A stretch of 64,000 nt of DNA from Zoroaster sp. YZ-2022 (lineage: Eukaryota > Echinodermata > Asteroidea > Forcipulatida > Zoroasteridae): assembly GCA_029582265.1 (NCBI GenBank), contig CM055823.1:22827290-22891289 (forward strand), written 5' to 3'. Position 1 is the first letter of the stretch, and every line of letters begins with the position of its first letter. This document shows, in pieces, positions 1-10,497 of this stretch. The notes beneath the pieces are model-generated. The model searched no databases, had not been told where the DNA came from, and saw only the letters and a list, made by a program, of their open reading frames with translations. The position numbers and the translations under genes were made by a program.

Positions 1-109
1 GATTGAAACTGACATCAATTTCAATCAATAAAATATTAAAATCAATTATTTTTTGTGAGTAGGTTGTTTCATTTCTGTCATTTGTTTTCCTTTCGAATGC
101 TTGTTTTCC

Positions 110-300
110 TAAGAATTCAATTGCGTTAATTATGCAAATTATTGATTATTAAAAATGGATATCTCCATAATGCAATATGTCACACACCTCTAACATATAC
201 CAAATTTAAACTGATGTACTCTTTCCAGCCACATAGAAATCTCAATTTGTCAAATTTGTGACTTGTGACTCATTTTCACAGAGCAGGTCACATTTTACAT
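110..300 (+). repeat. Interspersed repeat, copy 1 of a family also at 36.8 kb
   Basis: Shares an ordered series of words with 36820-36995: TATGCAAAT, ATCTCCATAA, CATATACCAAAT, TTTCCAGCCA, and a final CAGAGC(A/G)GGTCACAT. The second copy interrupts a retrotransposon gag, which shows that the family is mobile. No coding potential is seen. The family name is unknown to me. Confidence 0.5.
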
Positions 301-1125
301 TTTTGACATTTTAGCCTGTAATTTTGTAAAGCACCGGGAGCATGTTTATATGGATTTAGCGCTATTTAAATGTGACCCAGTCTTACAAAATGAGTCTGAA
401 GTAGCCAGAGCTGCTTTTATGTAACACACCCTTATACATGTTTTATCACAATGTGAAACAATAGAAAATGTTAATGAATTTCACTCCTTTAAATGTCTTT
501 ATTTACAAGATACCGACATCTGTAAACAGTTAATAAGATTAAACACCCCTCAGATCCAAAGAAGTGGCTTTAATTCTTAGATGATATTCCACAACTCATT
601 AACAATGTGAAGGCTGCCCTCGTCAGTGGTCATGTGCTCACAATGGACCCTGATGTTGTTAAATAATTCAAGCTTCCATCTAGCCATGCAAGTATCACTG
701 CAGTAAAAGATCTGGCTACCTTCCAAGATGACAATGAGTTAAACAACTCACCCATAACTCATCCATGCCATCCTAACACCTTCTCACTTGAAAGTATCAA
801 ATGCCCTTAGCCTCTTAAGCCATTCAGTTAGTGCCAGTGTGCGTTATATGGTAGAATGTGAAGGGAGAAGCACCAAGAATCTCACTACAGCATGGCATGG
901 TTCCTTGAGATCATGAATCACTGGTTTGACATTGTGTCAAGCATGCAGGCATCCTGTCACGGTATTAAGCAAGCTCCATCCTGACAAGCATGCAGAGGCG
1001 ATTCAGTTTCTAAAAGATATAAAAAAGAAAATATTGTAATGTCACACATATTTGACATTTGACATTTTAGCCTGTAATTTTGTAAAGCACTGGGAGCATG
1101 TTTATATGGATTTGGCACTATTTAA
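296..1125 (+). repeat. Pair of direct repeats (296-372 and 1052-1125) flanking a transposase remnant
   Basis: A segment of about 75 bp with GCCTGTAATTTTGTAAAGCA and TTTATATGGATTT occurs at 296-372 and again at 1052-1125 with few differences. The two copies bracket the P-element-like remnant. They may be the 3' tails of two retroelement copies or a local duplication. The wording (TGTAAAGCAC...GGAGCATGTTTATATGGATTT) resembles LINE or SINE tails of marine invertebrates; this is inference. Confidence 0.5.
590..1000 (+). pseudogene. Decayed P-element/THAP9-like transposase fragment
   Basis: Read on the plus strand with frame changes, this region gives peptides typical of the middle of P-element-type (THAP9-like) transposases: IPQLINNVKAALVSGH, then FKLPSSHASITAVKDL, then HLKVSNALSLLSHSVSAS followed by VRYMVECEGRS, then AWFLEIMNHWFDIVSS. 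At least one in-frame stop (TAA near 662-667) and a frame change near 885-900 break it. No start or end of the gene is present, so this is a dead internal fragment. The family assignment rests on motif memory, not a search. Confidence 0.55.
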
Positions 1126-1626
1126 ATACATGCCTTTTCACAATGCGAAAATTCACAGGATATTGATATGTACTTATAATTTTATATGTAAGTTTAAGAT
1201 GAAGATGTGTTTGTTTTACTTAGCTAAATTCCGTCACAAATTTCCAGCCATTTTATTAATGTTATTGCTGGATATTTTCTTAATACAATATTTCTTATTA
1301 AGAGTATTTTATGCACAATGTGAGTTCAGCAAATGAGAAAATGACCAACATCTCGGTCATAATTTAATGAAAGAGTGCAGGCCCCATGATACAGCCACCA
1401 CTTTTCTCTCTTGACTCTACTCTAAAAAGACAAATAGAAATACCACCATATTTCCTGAAAAATATATGATTGGCTAACGTAGAGGACAAGCTAGTAAATG
1501 AGAGGGAAATGTAGTAATTAATCAAGGCCTGATGGGACGAGTTTGGTTTTGTGCAAATGCTTGCAAGAATACAATTTGTGCACAATGTGATACTGATAGG
1601 CTGGCCTGGCTACCATCAATCATACC

Positions 1627-1735
1627 ATGGAGGTAGAATTCTACCTCCATGATCATACATACTGCTAGTGCTAAGTGCTAGCTGCTTACTGACTTGTTAC
1701 TGTACTGAAGCATGGAGGTATTTTATACCTCCATG
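1627..1735. repeat. Two palindromes sharing the arm ATGGAGGTA
   Basis: 1627-1650 is a perfect 24-bp palindrome (arm ATGGAGGTAGAA). 1711-1735 is a hairpin with arm CATGGAGGTAT and a 3-nt centre. They share the first nine bases of the arm and lie 60 bp apart, so the segment between them could itself be a small inverted-repeat element. No coding function is seen. Confidence 0.7.
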
Positions 1736-1739
1736 ACTG

Positions 1740-2500
1740 AAGTAACAGTTGTAGGCGCGGCAAGGCCTACAAATATAATCTTTTGGGGGAACATTCATTC
1801 TATCATTTCCAAAAAATTCAATGAATCTAAAATAATATGCAACTGTTGTTAAATAATTAAAAATAGCCTACCTTAACCTTCATCATGACCGTAAACTTCC
1901 ATCATGTCCATGGTGATCATGGTCATGACCGAGCTACGTTAGCCTGTTGATCGACCTTCAACTTATCCTGGAGACATTTCAACAACGAGGGAAGATTTCT
2001 TCTGTCACAGGCACACCATCCTCTCGTCCATGAGTTTCCCAAGATCCAAATGGATTTTTTAAAGCAAACTTCATGATTAAAAACTCTTATTAAGTTATAA
2101 CATTGACCGTCGCCGGATGCGACAGTATTCACTTTACGCATATTTATATACGGAATGCGCACACACGATCGACACGTGAATTCGCGCACACACGTTTCTG
2201 GGACCCAAAATGGCTTCTAATCACAAGTTGTCGCAACTCTCTCAATATATATACGGCTCTGTACAGGGGATGACAATGGCGCCCTCATGTGTCGATACAT
2301 TGAACACAAAACATCAACTAGTTTTCAAAACAATGTGCTGGAATGAACAAATAGTCGGGTACTTGGTATGCAGTGATAATTAGTGCTAGTATAACTGTAC
2401 TTGTGAACAGCGAACGTACGTGACAAAGATGGTCGAATCATACACTTTGAATAACTTTACCCTAAAAATGTCCTGAAAATCTGTTTTACCATGAAATAAA
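1740..2500. other. Non-coding stretch, nothing recognised
   Basis: Short open frames occur on the minus strand (for example 1923-2189), but none has recognisable domains or a convincing splice context. A TATATATA run lies near 2247. I see no gene here. Confidence 0.5.
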
Positions 2501-2504
2501 TAGT

Positions 2505-2760
2505 TTACAGCAATTTTACGATGACACAACACCGTGAAATCGCCATGAAATGCTCTTGGAATTCCTTCACCGTGAAACGCCGTGAAATGGCACGAACTTC
2601 TTGTGGCAGTTTTGGGGCAGCTCATTAATTCTGAAGATAGCCGTGAATTTGCCATGAAATCACAGTGAACATTATTGCCAATATCTGAGAGGAAGAGACA
2701 CCATGAAATTGCCGTGAAATCATGGTGAACTATTATTTCACAGCAAAATGGATTTTCAGG
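2505..2760 (+). repeat. Degenerate GTGAAAT-rich repeat
   Basis: Words of the form CCGTGAAAT, CCATGAAAT and GGTGAA recur irregularly over about 250 bp, consistent with an old, diverged tandem repeat. Open frames on the opposite strand are by-products. Confidence 0.45.
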
Positions 2761-2866
2761 GCATTTTCAGGGTAAAGTTTTTCATAGTGATATATTATGA
2801 TAAAGGTCTATTACAAAGAACAAAAATGACAATATATCACATGAACTTTTGTTTGCATCATTCTAG

Positions 2867-3055
2867 ATCGCCTTTGCCATAAACACACTTGCAGAGTTAT
2901 CCGGTGGCGCGTGTAAGGCTTTGATTCTGTGCGGTGATTTCAATACGGAGCCGAGCATGCCCGCATACCAGCTCTTACAAGACGGCCGCCTTAGCGACCA
3001 GAGTGTGAAAACTCTTCACCAGTTTGGAATCTCGGCCAAGAATGATTCAGACGAG
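2867..3055 (+). CDS. Internal exon of an EEP-family (CCR4/angel/nocturnin-like) nuclease
   Basis: The exon is bounded by TTCTAG before 2867 and GTAAGG after 3055. It is 63 codons long and in phase 0 at both ends. It contains ALILCGDFNTEPSMPAYQLL; GDFN is the metal-binding signature of the endonuclease/exonuclease/phosphatase fold found in CCR4-type deadenylases, angel and nocturnin proteins. The residues after the motif (GRLSDQSVKTLHQF) do not decide the subfamily. No neighbouring exon of the same gene was found nearby. A non-LTR retrotransposon endonuclease is less likely because both splice sites are good and the flanks lack reverse transcriptase. Confidence 0.6.
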
Positions 3056-3277
3056 GTAAGGGAATTCCAAATCCTCCTCACCCCTACCCCAACCTGCAAA
3101 AGTTTCCTAAGAATAGGTGTGCATGTAATTTTGAGTTTCAAGGCAAAAAATGTTGGTAATTTGACATAATTCCATTTATTCTCTGAGATTAAAGCACTTC
3201 TGATGGAATCATTTCTCAGGATTATTGATACTAAAAGTAAAACCACCTCCAGAAATTGAAGACTTTTTTTTTAGGCT

Positions 3278-3499
3278 AAAGGGACAATATCATCATAATT
3301 AACAGGGCATGGAATCGGAGTGCTAGTTTTAGATTAACTCAGTGACTGAAAAAAAAAAAACCCACATGATAAGGTCATATTACCGTTGCTGCTGCATACA
3401 TGAGCCAGTAATTTCCAGTCTCTGTGTTCATCTTAAACTTGGACATTGATTCCATGCCCTGTTTGATAGTCTGCTCTGATCGTGATGATACTGTCTCTT
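3278..3499 (+). mobile_element. MITE family 1, copy A (about 222 bp, long terminal inverted repeats)
   Basis: Starts AAAGGGACAATATCATC and ends GATACTGTCTCTT. The end is the inverse of the start (consensus AAAGRGACARTATCRTCACG). Complete relatives lie at 5911-6136 and, inverted, at 9032-9254. No coding capacity. The 3' half of this copy has been tandemly amplified just downstream. Confidence 0.75.
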
Positions 3500-4018
3500 G
3501 ACAGATGTATTGCCCATGTTTTACCAGTAATTTCCAGTCACTGTGTTCATTTTAAACTAGGACACTGATTCCATGCCCTGTTTGATAGTCTGCTCTGATC
3601 GTGACGATACTGTCTCTTGACAGATGTATTGCCCATGTTTTACCAGTAATTTCCAGTCCCTGTGTTCATTTTAAACTAGGATCACACTGATTCCATGCCC
3701 TGTTTGATAGTGTGCTCTGATCGTGACGATACTGTCTCTTGACAGATGTATTGCCCATGTTTTACCAGTAATTTCCAGTACCCGTGTTCATTTTAAACTA
3801 GGACACTGATTCCATGCCCTGTTTGATAGTCTGCTCTGATCGTGATGATACTGTCTCTTGACAGATGTATTGCCCATGTTTTACCAGTAATTTCCAGTCA
3901 CTGTGTTCATTTTAAACTAGGACACTGATTCCATGCCCTGTTTGATAGTCTGCTCTGATCGTGACGATACTGTCTCTTGACAGATGTATTGCCCATGTTT
4001 TACCAGTAATTTCCAGTA
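3500..4018 (+). repeat. Tandem array (119-122 bp unit) made from the 3' half of a MITE
   Basis: The block from CCAGTAATTTCCAGT through GATACTGTCTCTT recurs about every 119 bp (one unit 122), four further times after copy A. Units are joined by a constant 20-odd-base link, GACAGATGTATTGCCCATG plus a few bases. The units differ at only a few positions, so the expansion is recent. Confidence 0.85.
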
Positions 4019-4024
4019 CCTGTC

Positions 4025-4248
4025 AGAGGAGAGGGGGAACAAGAGAGGAGAGGGGGAACAAGAGAGGAGAGGGGGAACAAGATAAGGAGAGGGGTCACAA
4101 GATAAGGAGAGGGGGAACAAGATAAGGAGAGGGGGAACAAGATAAGGAGAGGGGGGAACAAGAGAGGAGAGGGGGAACAAGAGAGGAGAGGGGGAACAAG
4201 AGAGGAGAGGGGGAACAAGAGAGGAGAGGGGGAACAAGAGAGGAGAGG
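4025..4248 (+). repeat. Purine-rich minisatellite
   Basis: About a dozen copies of a 17-20 bp unit, GAGGAGAGGGGGAACAAGA with a variant GATAAG. The G-runs on one strand could support G-quadruplex or triplex structure (inference). Proline/serine-rich open frames on the opposite strand are artefacts of the repeat. Confidence 0.9.
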
Positions 4249-4457
4249 GTCATTTAATCTGGATATTTTTATATTATTTTAATGTGTGTAGCATGTGCTG
4301 GCACATGTGTTCCCATGTGCATTTACAGCGTTTACTGCTTTGGTCATGGGAGATGAAGAGGGTAATGAGAGAGAAGAGAGTATACTCTCTGTGCCGAAAT
4401 TACTTTGGATCCTTATAAATTATATTCATTTTAAACTTGCACAAAAATGCATGAGGC

Positions 4458-5085
<628 letters not shown>

Positions 5086-5267
5086 GAGCTGACATGTGTT
5101 CCCATGTACATGTACCTTTACAGAGTAAGTATACATGTATGCATACTTTTATTTTGATGATGTGTGGCGCTCAATCCACATTAATTTTGCTCAATTTCAG
5201 CATTAGTAAGCCAAACATAATGCCAAAAAAGCCAAAAAAAAACCTGTTAATAGATGGAGTTATGTAG

Positions 5268-5330
5268 AATTTCCGGGGTCTCTGGTTCGAGTCCCACTTA
5301 CTTTAGTAAAAAAAAATTCTTTGTCCAATC
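5268..5330 (+). repeat. Fragment of a second tRNA-derived repeat (B-box only)
   Basis: Contains GGTTCGAGTCCCAC, a good RNA polymerase III B box, followed by an A-rich stretch. No matching A box or folded tRNA is present, so it reads as a truncated SINE head. Confidence 0.4.
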
Positions 5331-5352
5331 CAAAAATTGATTGATTAACCTG

Positions 5353-5510
5353 TGGCCAAATTCATAGAGCTGCTTAGCAGAGAATTTTGCTAAACAAATA
5401 TTGTTGCTAAGCAATATAGAACACTCCCAGCCAAAATGCATACATTTGGTATGAAACTTTGACTGGTAACCAAAGAACTTTTGTGTTTAGCAGCTTTGTG
5501 AAATTGGCCT
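5353..5510. mobile_element. Short inverted-repeat MITE (about 158 bp)
   Basis: Left end TGGCCAAATTCATAGAGCTG and right end CAGCTTTGTGAAATTGGCC are imperfect inverse complements. The interior holds further complementary words (GCTTAGCA, TGCTAAGCAA), so the whole unit can fold back. No coding capacity. Confidence 0.65.
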
Positions 5511-5582
5511 CTCTGGTCAGTTTCCAAATATCGATTATTTGATGATTTTGTATGAATTTTTCATTGTACGTTTTGTTTTCAG

Positions 5583-5793
5583 TGTGCACTGACGTGACCC
5601 TGTCGCTACCCCCACCACGCTGACCTGTGAGCTTCACACCGCTGTCTGGGCATCCGATGTTGCGTTGAGCTTGATCTGAAAGTCACGGTGTTATCGATCA
5701 ATATGTGGTTGATTCTGGACCCATGCGAATTCACACTGTGTATGGGGTTGGGGAAGTGGTCGCTGACATTCACCATACTTGATTACCACTGGG
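5583..5793 (+). pseudogene. Module 1, central Cys-rich exon of the tandem-module gene (frameshifted)
   Basis: Homologous to the exons at 8725 and 13056. Acceptor TTTTCAG precedes 5583 and donor GTGAGT follows 5793. It keeps the module signatures: RCLGIRCCVELDLKVTVLS, then LDPCEFTLCMGLGKW. Two single-base frame changes break it. One lies in a C-run near 5609-5613; the other is near 5640, between the first conserved Cys and RCLGI. The 3' part is about 45 nt shorter than in its sisters. No matching third exon was found between 5794 and 8470. It is either a dead module or a sequence with homopolymer errors. Confidence 0.6.
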
Positions 5794-5910
5794 GTGAGTA
5801 TAAAAAAACGGAAAGATTTCGTTCAAAATGTTTGAATAGTGAAATTTTAGGGCAGAAATATTGTATGTTTTGAAGAGCGAATCTTGAGATTTGATTAGCA
5901 AATGGTGAAT

Positions 5911-6136
5911 TAAAGGGACAATATTGTCACGATCAACGGTATGGAATCGGAGTACTAGTTTTAGATTATAACTCATAGACTGAAAATAATACCCCACATG
6001 ATAAAGTCATATTACCGTTGCTGCTGCATAAATGAGCCAGTAATTTTCAGCCACTATGTTCATCTTAAACGAGGACACCGATTCCATGCCCTGTTGAAAG
6101 TCTGCTCTGATTGTGACGATACTGTCTCTTTAACCT
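5911..6136 (+). mobile_element. MITE family 1, copy B, flanked by TTAA
   Basis: Full-length relative of 3278-3499, running from AGGGACAATATTGTCACG to GTGACGATACTGTCTCT. TTAA lies at both ends, which fits a piggyBac-type target site (inference). The interior contains the same CACATGATAAAGTCATATTA block as copy A. Confidence 0.75.
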
Positions 6137-6614
6137 GAAGTAATATAACTATGTGAGGCACAAAAGTACTACTATTACTTACAAAGATGAACAATCCAAG
6201 TTGCCCGTCAAATCCAAGATGGCGGCGATATAGTACACGTGCAGAGAATTCCAGAATTCCAGTTCTCTTCCTTAAAAAGAGTGGCCGAAAAACTTTCCAA
6301 ACACTCCTCTTGTAGAGCAAAAACAGAGTCTTTAGTTACAGTCAATAATTGTGTTGTTTTTTTTGTGTCTATCTCAAATGAAATAGATTTAAAACCACAG
6401 TGAGGGGAAATTTGTCGGAACAGTCAAGAAACACACTGCACTCTAGATGAACGTTACTTCGAGTGTACAAAAACAGATGAAATCTCGCGCTCTTGCGAGA
6501 TGTGCTAAAACTGTGCATAGTCAACGGCTGTTGCATGTACCGTTAATTTGGGACAAGTAAAATAAGTCACTACAAAGCTATTCAATACAAGCAAAATCAT
6601 TTATTCAATGATTG

Positions 6615-6683
6615 TTTATAATGGAGGCATTTTTAAAGCGCTCTTATATGACGTATCAGAGCGCTGTACATTATTACCCCTGT
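6615..6683 (-). mobile_element. Left part of a SINE split by a LINE insertion
   Basis: ATGGAGGCATTTTTAAAGCG through CATTATTACCCCTG matches the tail of the SINE variant at 11160-11230. The SINE resumes at 7312 (CATTAGGCGCATAAATCATT), after the LINE fragment. The LINE therefore landed inside a pre-existing antisense SINE. Confidence 0.7.
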
Positions 6684-7311
6684 TCGATAACGGGAATGCT
6701 CTCCTTTACGGTCTTCCGCAGAATCAAATATCTCGTCTTCAGCACATACAAAACACAGCAGCTCGTGTTGTGACTTTGTCCAGAAAGTCATGCCATATCA
6801 CGCCAATCTTGAAAGAACTGCACTGGCTTCCTGTTTCACAGAGAATTGTTTTTAAACTTATGCTAATTGTTCACAAATCTTTTAATAACATTGCTCCAAT
6901 TTATATTTCTGAACTACTTAAAGTCTACACTCCATCACGCACTTTGCGCTCCAGCAACATGTCACTCCTCAAGGAACCAACTTCAAAACGGAACTGGGGT
7001 GATAGGTCGTTTTCTGTCGCAGCTCCGAGACTCTGGAATCATCTTCCAACTAAACTCAAATCTTGTCATAGTATAACCAGATTCAAGTCGATGCTTAAAA
7101 CTCATCTTATGTCACAACTCTTCAAAGATGATGTATATTTGAAATTGCATTGTAGGTACATGTATCTCGGTACATAATTTGTTTTCCCTATGCTATCATT
7201 GTATATTGTTTGTATTAATGTTTTTTCTTTGTTTCCGCGCCTTGAGCGCCCAGCAGGGTGGATATGTGCACGCTAAAAATCTGTATTATTATTATTATTA
7301 TTATTATTATT
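6684..7311 (+). mobile_element. 5'-truncated L2/CR1-like LINE 3' end, inserted in a SINE
   Basis: An open frame to 7177 encodes the C-terminal part of a CR1/L2-type reverse transcriptase protein: NALLYGLPQNQISRLQHIQN, AARVV, HITPILKELHWLPV, RTLRSS, and GDRSFSVAAPRLWNHLP. The catalytic domain is absent. A short 3' UTR ends CGCGCCTTGAGCGCCC...GTGGATATGTGCACGC followed by (ATT)n. Severe 5' truncation is the usual outcome of target-primed reverse transcription. The first residues of the nominal frame (6608 on) come from the host SINE. Confidence 0.85.
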
Positions 7312-7515
7312 CATTAGGCGCATAAATCATTCCTGAAACCATCTCAGCTCCCTGGGGAGTATACAGCTCAATTGCTGCCGTTTCGGTGCATATTGGCTAA
7401 TCAAACACAACAACCAACTCTGCCCTCACAGGTACCCATTTACTCCTGGATGGAGAGAAGCAATTATGGTAAAGTGTCTTGCTAGAACACAAATCCCATG
7501 CACTAAACCGCTCGA
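7312..7515 (-). mobile_element. Right part of the split SINE
   Basis: Continues the antisense SINE body (AAATCATTCCTGAAACCATC, TCTGCCCTCACAGGTACCC) and ends in the tRNA-like head remnant AAACCGCTCGACCATGGCAC. Confidence 0.8.
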
Positions 7516-7839
7516 CCATGGCACTTTGAATGATTATATATTTTGTGAATGTTTCTTGACGACTTAAGATTTGGTTTGGTGTAACACTACAAATATTTTA
7601 TCTCGGTTGAGATGTGTGGTGAAATTATTTCACAATTATTCTTGACTGAATTCATACTTATTATGACATATCAAAATTCAACGTATGTTAAATGATAATG
7701 ATAATAATGACAAGATTTACTGATTTGATACTTGCTGATGAAGGAAATCATGTTCATTGGTGTACGATGAAAAGATCAGATTTGTATTTTATCCCAAAAA
7801 AGGTTTTACTAGAATTCTAGTGTACTATCTTAATATTAA

Positions 7840-8165
7840 TAATAATAATGTGGACTTATATGGCGCACATATCCACCAAACTGGTGCTCAAGACGCATTA
7901 CATTATTACCTCTGCTCATCAGGCTCATAAATCATTCCTGAAACCATCTCAGCTCCCTGGGGAGTATACAGCTCAATTGCTGCCATTTCGTCGCATATAG
8001 GGCTAATCAAACACAACAACCAACTCTGCCCTCACAGGTACCTATTTACTCCTGGGTGGGGAGAAGCAATTATGGTAAATTGTCTTGCTTGAGGACACAA
8101 GCACCACGGTCGCGATCGGGATTCAGAACACAAATCCGCTTTACTAAACCGCTCGGCCATGGCAC
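7840..8165 (-). mobile_element. Near-complete tRNA-headed SINE, antisense
   Basis: Runs from (AAT)n and GTGGACTTATATGGCGCAC through the common body to the head. The head contains, in reverse, the pol III A box TGGCCGAGCGGTTTAG and a weak B box. It aligns along its length with the sense copy at 56322. Its head sequence differs in the variable loop, so it may be a separate subfamily. Confidence 0.85.
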
Positions 8166-8470
8166 TCGATCCTTGAGTTGAGTTATATGTAATATTTTTA
8201 TACAGGTTAACCCCCTCCCCCAAAAAAATTAAAAGTAAAGTTTCAAAAAGAGGGAGAGAAACAAGAATAAAAAAGGGGAAATACTCCTTTTTTATATAAT
8301 TTAAAGACTGCAGGATTATCTGCAATTATATTGCCAGAGTTATGATGTCCAACTATTTGTATATCTTACATCGTAATTGTTGATTATAAAAATAATTAAA
8401 AATTCATTCATTCATTTTAATGCTTGGTGCAATCGTTAAATTTTTGTTATTGTTGTTGTCATTTCTTCAG

Positions 8471-8525
8471 CAATATGTTAGCAACCAGCAGTGTGACTTG
8501 GAGATACTTGCCTGGCCTGAGAACA
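8471..8525 (+). CDS. Module 2, small first exon of the tandem-module gene
   Basis: 55 nt between a strong acceptor (a T/G-rich tract ending TTCTTCAG) and donor GTAAGT. It starts in phase 0 and ends in phase 1, and encodes QYVSNQQCDLEILAWPEN. It resembles the small exons at 11461 and 16429, with a single Cys preceded by a V/L/I-S motif. The phase fits the exon at 8725, completing a Lys codon. Confidence 0.65.
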
Positions 8526-8639
8526 GTAAGTTCCTCAACCTTGCCATCAATTTGATGGAAAGTTGTTGTAAATGTCATATTCTCTTCTCTTTGTCATTTC
8601 AAATCTCTCAAGTGATGTAGTGTTGGTTCTGAGAAGAAC

Positions 8640-8700
8640 CGGTGTTGAGATAACTTAACATTTCAATCAGTGTATCCTGATTGCCTCCTGTTACGAAAGT
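8640..8700 (-). mobile_element. Decayed Penelope-type terminal repeat with hammerhead relic
   Basis: GTTGGTTCTGAGAAGAACCG and CATTTCAATCAGTGTATCC follow the same order as the Penelope ends at 17.2, 19.85 and 24.6 kb. The hammerhead core is mutated. It sits in the intron 25 bp upstream of an exon. Confidence 0.45.
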
Positions 8701-8724
8701 TAAGAGCATTTTTTTTTTCATTAG

Positions 8725-8980
8725 AATGTCCACTTATGAAGGTACCAGCTCCCACCAGCGTACTGACCTGTACCGTGGATGACCGATGCCTCGGCATCCA
8801 ATGCTGTGCCTCTCTTGACCTGGTCTTCACCCAATTGTCCACCACTGCTTGGGCCATGCTTGACCCTTGTGAATTCCAACTGTCCGTTGGTTTGGGGACA
8901 TGGTCAAAGAAGGTGACCCTCTTTGAATTTGACAGGGGTGTGGAGAGAACGATTGACATAGGTGATGCTGTACACATAAT
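8725..8980 (+). CDS. Module 2, central Cys-rich exon
   Basis: 256 nt, acceptor TTCATTAG, donor GTAAGT, fully open. Conserved features are an N-terminal CPLMKVPAP, then a VLTC Cys, DDRCLGIQCC, a block LDLVFTQLS, then LDPCEFQLSVGLGTW, and an acidic tail ending at HI. It starts with two bases of a split codon and leaves two at its end, matching the exons on either side. The Cys pattern suggests a secreted, disulfide-bonded domain. I know no named Pfam domain for it; similar modules seem to occur in large uncharacterised marine invertebrate proteins (from memory). Confidence 0.75.
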
Positions 8981-9031
8981 GTAAGTTAACAGACCCCAAA
9001 AATATCTGAGAATTATTGCTGTTTTTGTTAT

Positions 9032-9254
9032 AAAGAGACAGTATCATCACGATCAGAGCAGACTTTCAACAGGGCATGGAATCAGTGTCCTAGTTTAAGA
9101 TAAACACAGTGACTGAAAATTACTGGCTCATTTATGCAGCAGCAATGGTAATATGATATTATCGTGTGGGGTATTATTTTCAGCCACTGAGATAATCTAA
9201 AACTAGCACACTGTTTCCATGTCCTGTTGATCGTGACGATATTGTCCATTAAAG
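9032..9254 (-). mobile_element. MITE family 1, copy C (inverted)
   Basis: Reverse complement of copies A and B. It starts AAAGAGACAGTATCATCACG and ends GTGACGATATTGTCC. The inner words (CAGCAGCAATGGTAATATGA, GTGTGGGGTATTATTTTC) match. It lies in the intron between two module-2 exons. Confidence 0.75.
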
Positions 9255-9519
9255 AAAATTGTAAAAACTGACATTTTATCTATAACAGATCCGATAACTG
9301 ACTTGTATTCAAGGGTTTTCTGCATACACATGAAGCACATGTAGTATATGTATATACAGTAATTAAATTACATTCGAATACGTCAAGAACACATTGGCAT
9401 GCTTATGCATTGTGTATGCCAATAATTGAAAAAATACACTTTAGTATAAAATTCATCTGATTGGTTTATTTCAGATTTTTGTCTAATTTTTATGTAGATT
9501 TATGGTTAAATTTATACAG

Positions 9520-9766
9520 GTTCAACGTGGACAAATTGACGGAGCAGAAAGAATTCCTGATTGATCTCTCATTGACCATATGCATAGACGGCACCTGTTG
9601 ACCAATCAACCTGCTACAGGAAGCCCATGTGCCCATCCCAATCTGCAACCCCAATGCTACCTTCACCCTACCGGGCGATGGAACCGTCGCTGGGTACCTG
9701 GCTGATTTGACGGGTGAAATAACCGATGCAGCGGTAGACTTTGTACTAGACTATCTGGGACTGAAG
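9520..9766 (+). CDS. Module 2, third exon, with an in-frame TGA
   Basis: 247 nt, acceptor TTATACAG, donor GTAAAT. It reads FNVDKLTEQKEFLIDLSLT, CIDGTC, a TGA stop at 9599-9601, then INLLQEA, VPIPICNPNATFTLPGDGT and a helical tail ending LGLK. The stop directly follows a conserved Cys, and the frame is intact on both sides. It could be a nonsense mutation, a sequencing error, or much less likely recoding. The exon ends in phase 0 and joins in frame to 11461, the next module. Confidence 0.65.
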
Positions 9767-9811
9767 GTAAATACATCAACCATGAGCTTCTCATCAATCA
9801 TGGGGATTAAC

Positions 9812-10033
9812 CAGTTCGCATCGGGAATAAAAAGGTTTTTCTGGGCCCCTGTGGCGGGTTTCTTTTTCCCACACAAACAATAATGGAAGCTTCCACAGCG
9901 CGTGTCCGTGTCTTCCGAGCATGTCACGGTACACGCGCGGGCTCGCCGTCAGATCAACCAAGAATGCCTATGGCGTGTTTAGATGCTCTCCGATCCACGG
10001 TGCCAAAAAAAATTGCGTGTATACTGGTTAATA
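9812..10033 (+). mobile_element. MITE family 2, copy A, TTAA-flanked
   Basis: Begins TTAACCAGTTCGCATCGGG and ends GTATACTGGTTAA. Its interior (CACAAACAATAATGGAAGCT, CCTATGGCGTGTTTAGATGC) is the reverse complement of 10498-10742. TTAA at the ends points to a piggyBac-like non-autonomous element (inference). It lies in an intron, 45 bp past an exon. Confidence 0.75.
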
Positions 10034-10039
10034 TCAACT

Positions 10040-10490
10040 TTACTATCCCAAATGGATATACTTTGATCCCGATTGAAACCATGTTTTCCCATGGAGGATA
10101 CCAATAGTCTCTGATCGAGAAACCTTTAGGTGACAAGGACGTACACTTCTGCATTTATAACTCACAAAATAACCCAAAGGGTCTGTTTGTTTCACACATA
10201 TCCAGTACGGTTTAGACAGTTTACTGATCCGGATCCTGTTTTTGCCGATCCTGCTCACAAGTGATCGTGAGATCACACGATCATGATCCGCGATCTTGAG
10301 TGAAAACAAACAACACACCCATAGAGTACTGCGCAAATGTACATGCGCATTGTATCTCTAGTCTGTCTAGCTAGCGATCACCGTGCACATTTACCCGCAC
10401 GTTAAGTGTAAAGTTTAAAATTTAACAATCTAATTAGTTATGAAATAGAACACATAAATGGAAGAAAAGCATGACTAAATGTTGTTCAGT
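10040..10490. other. Intronic sequence between two inverted MITE copies
   Basis: No coding potential recognised. With the inverted MITE copies on both sides, 9812-10742 could form a large stem-loop with this stretch as the loop. Confidence 0.4.
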
Positions 10491-10497
10491 GTGGTTA

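Noticed and set aside
1923..2189. An 88-codon minus-strand ORF
   Set aside because: No recognisable domain, no splice context and composition not distinct from surrounding non-coding sequence.
3917..4237. Pro/Ser/Leu-rich ORFs on the minus strand
   Set aside because: Products of the purine-rich minisatellite.
9599..9601. TGA as a selenocysteine codon
   Set aside because: No SECIS-like element was recognised, sister modules carry other defects, and a nonsense mutation or read error is simpler.
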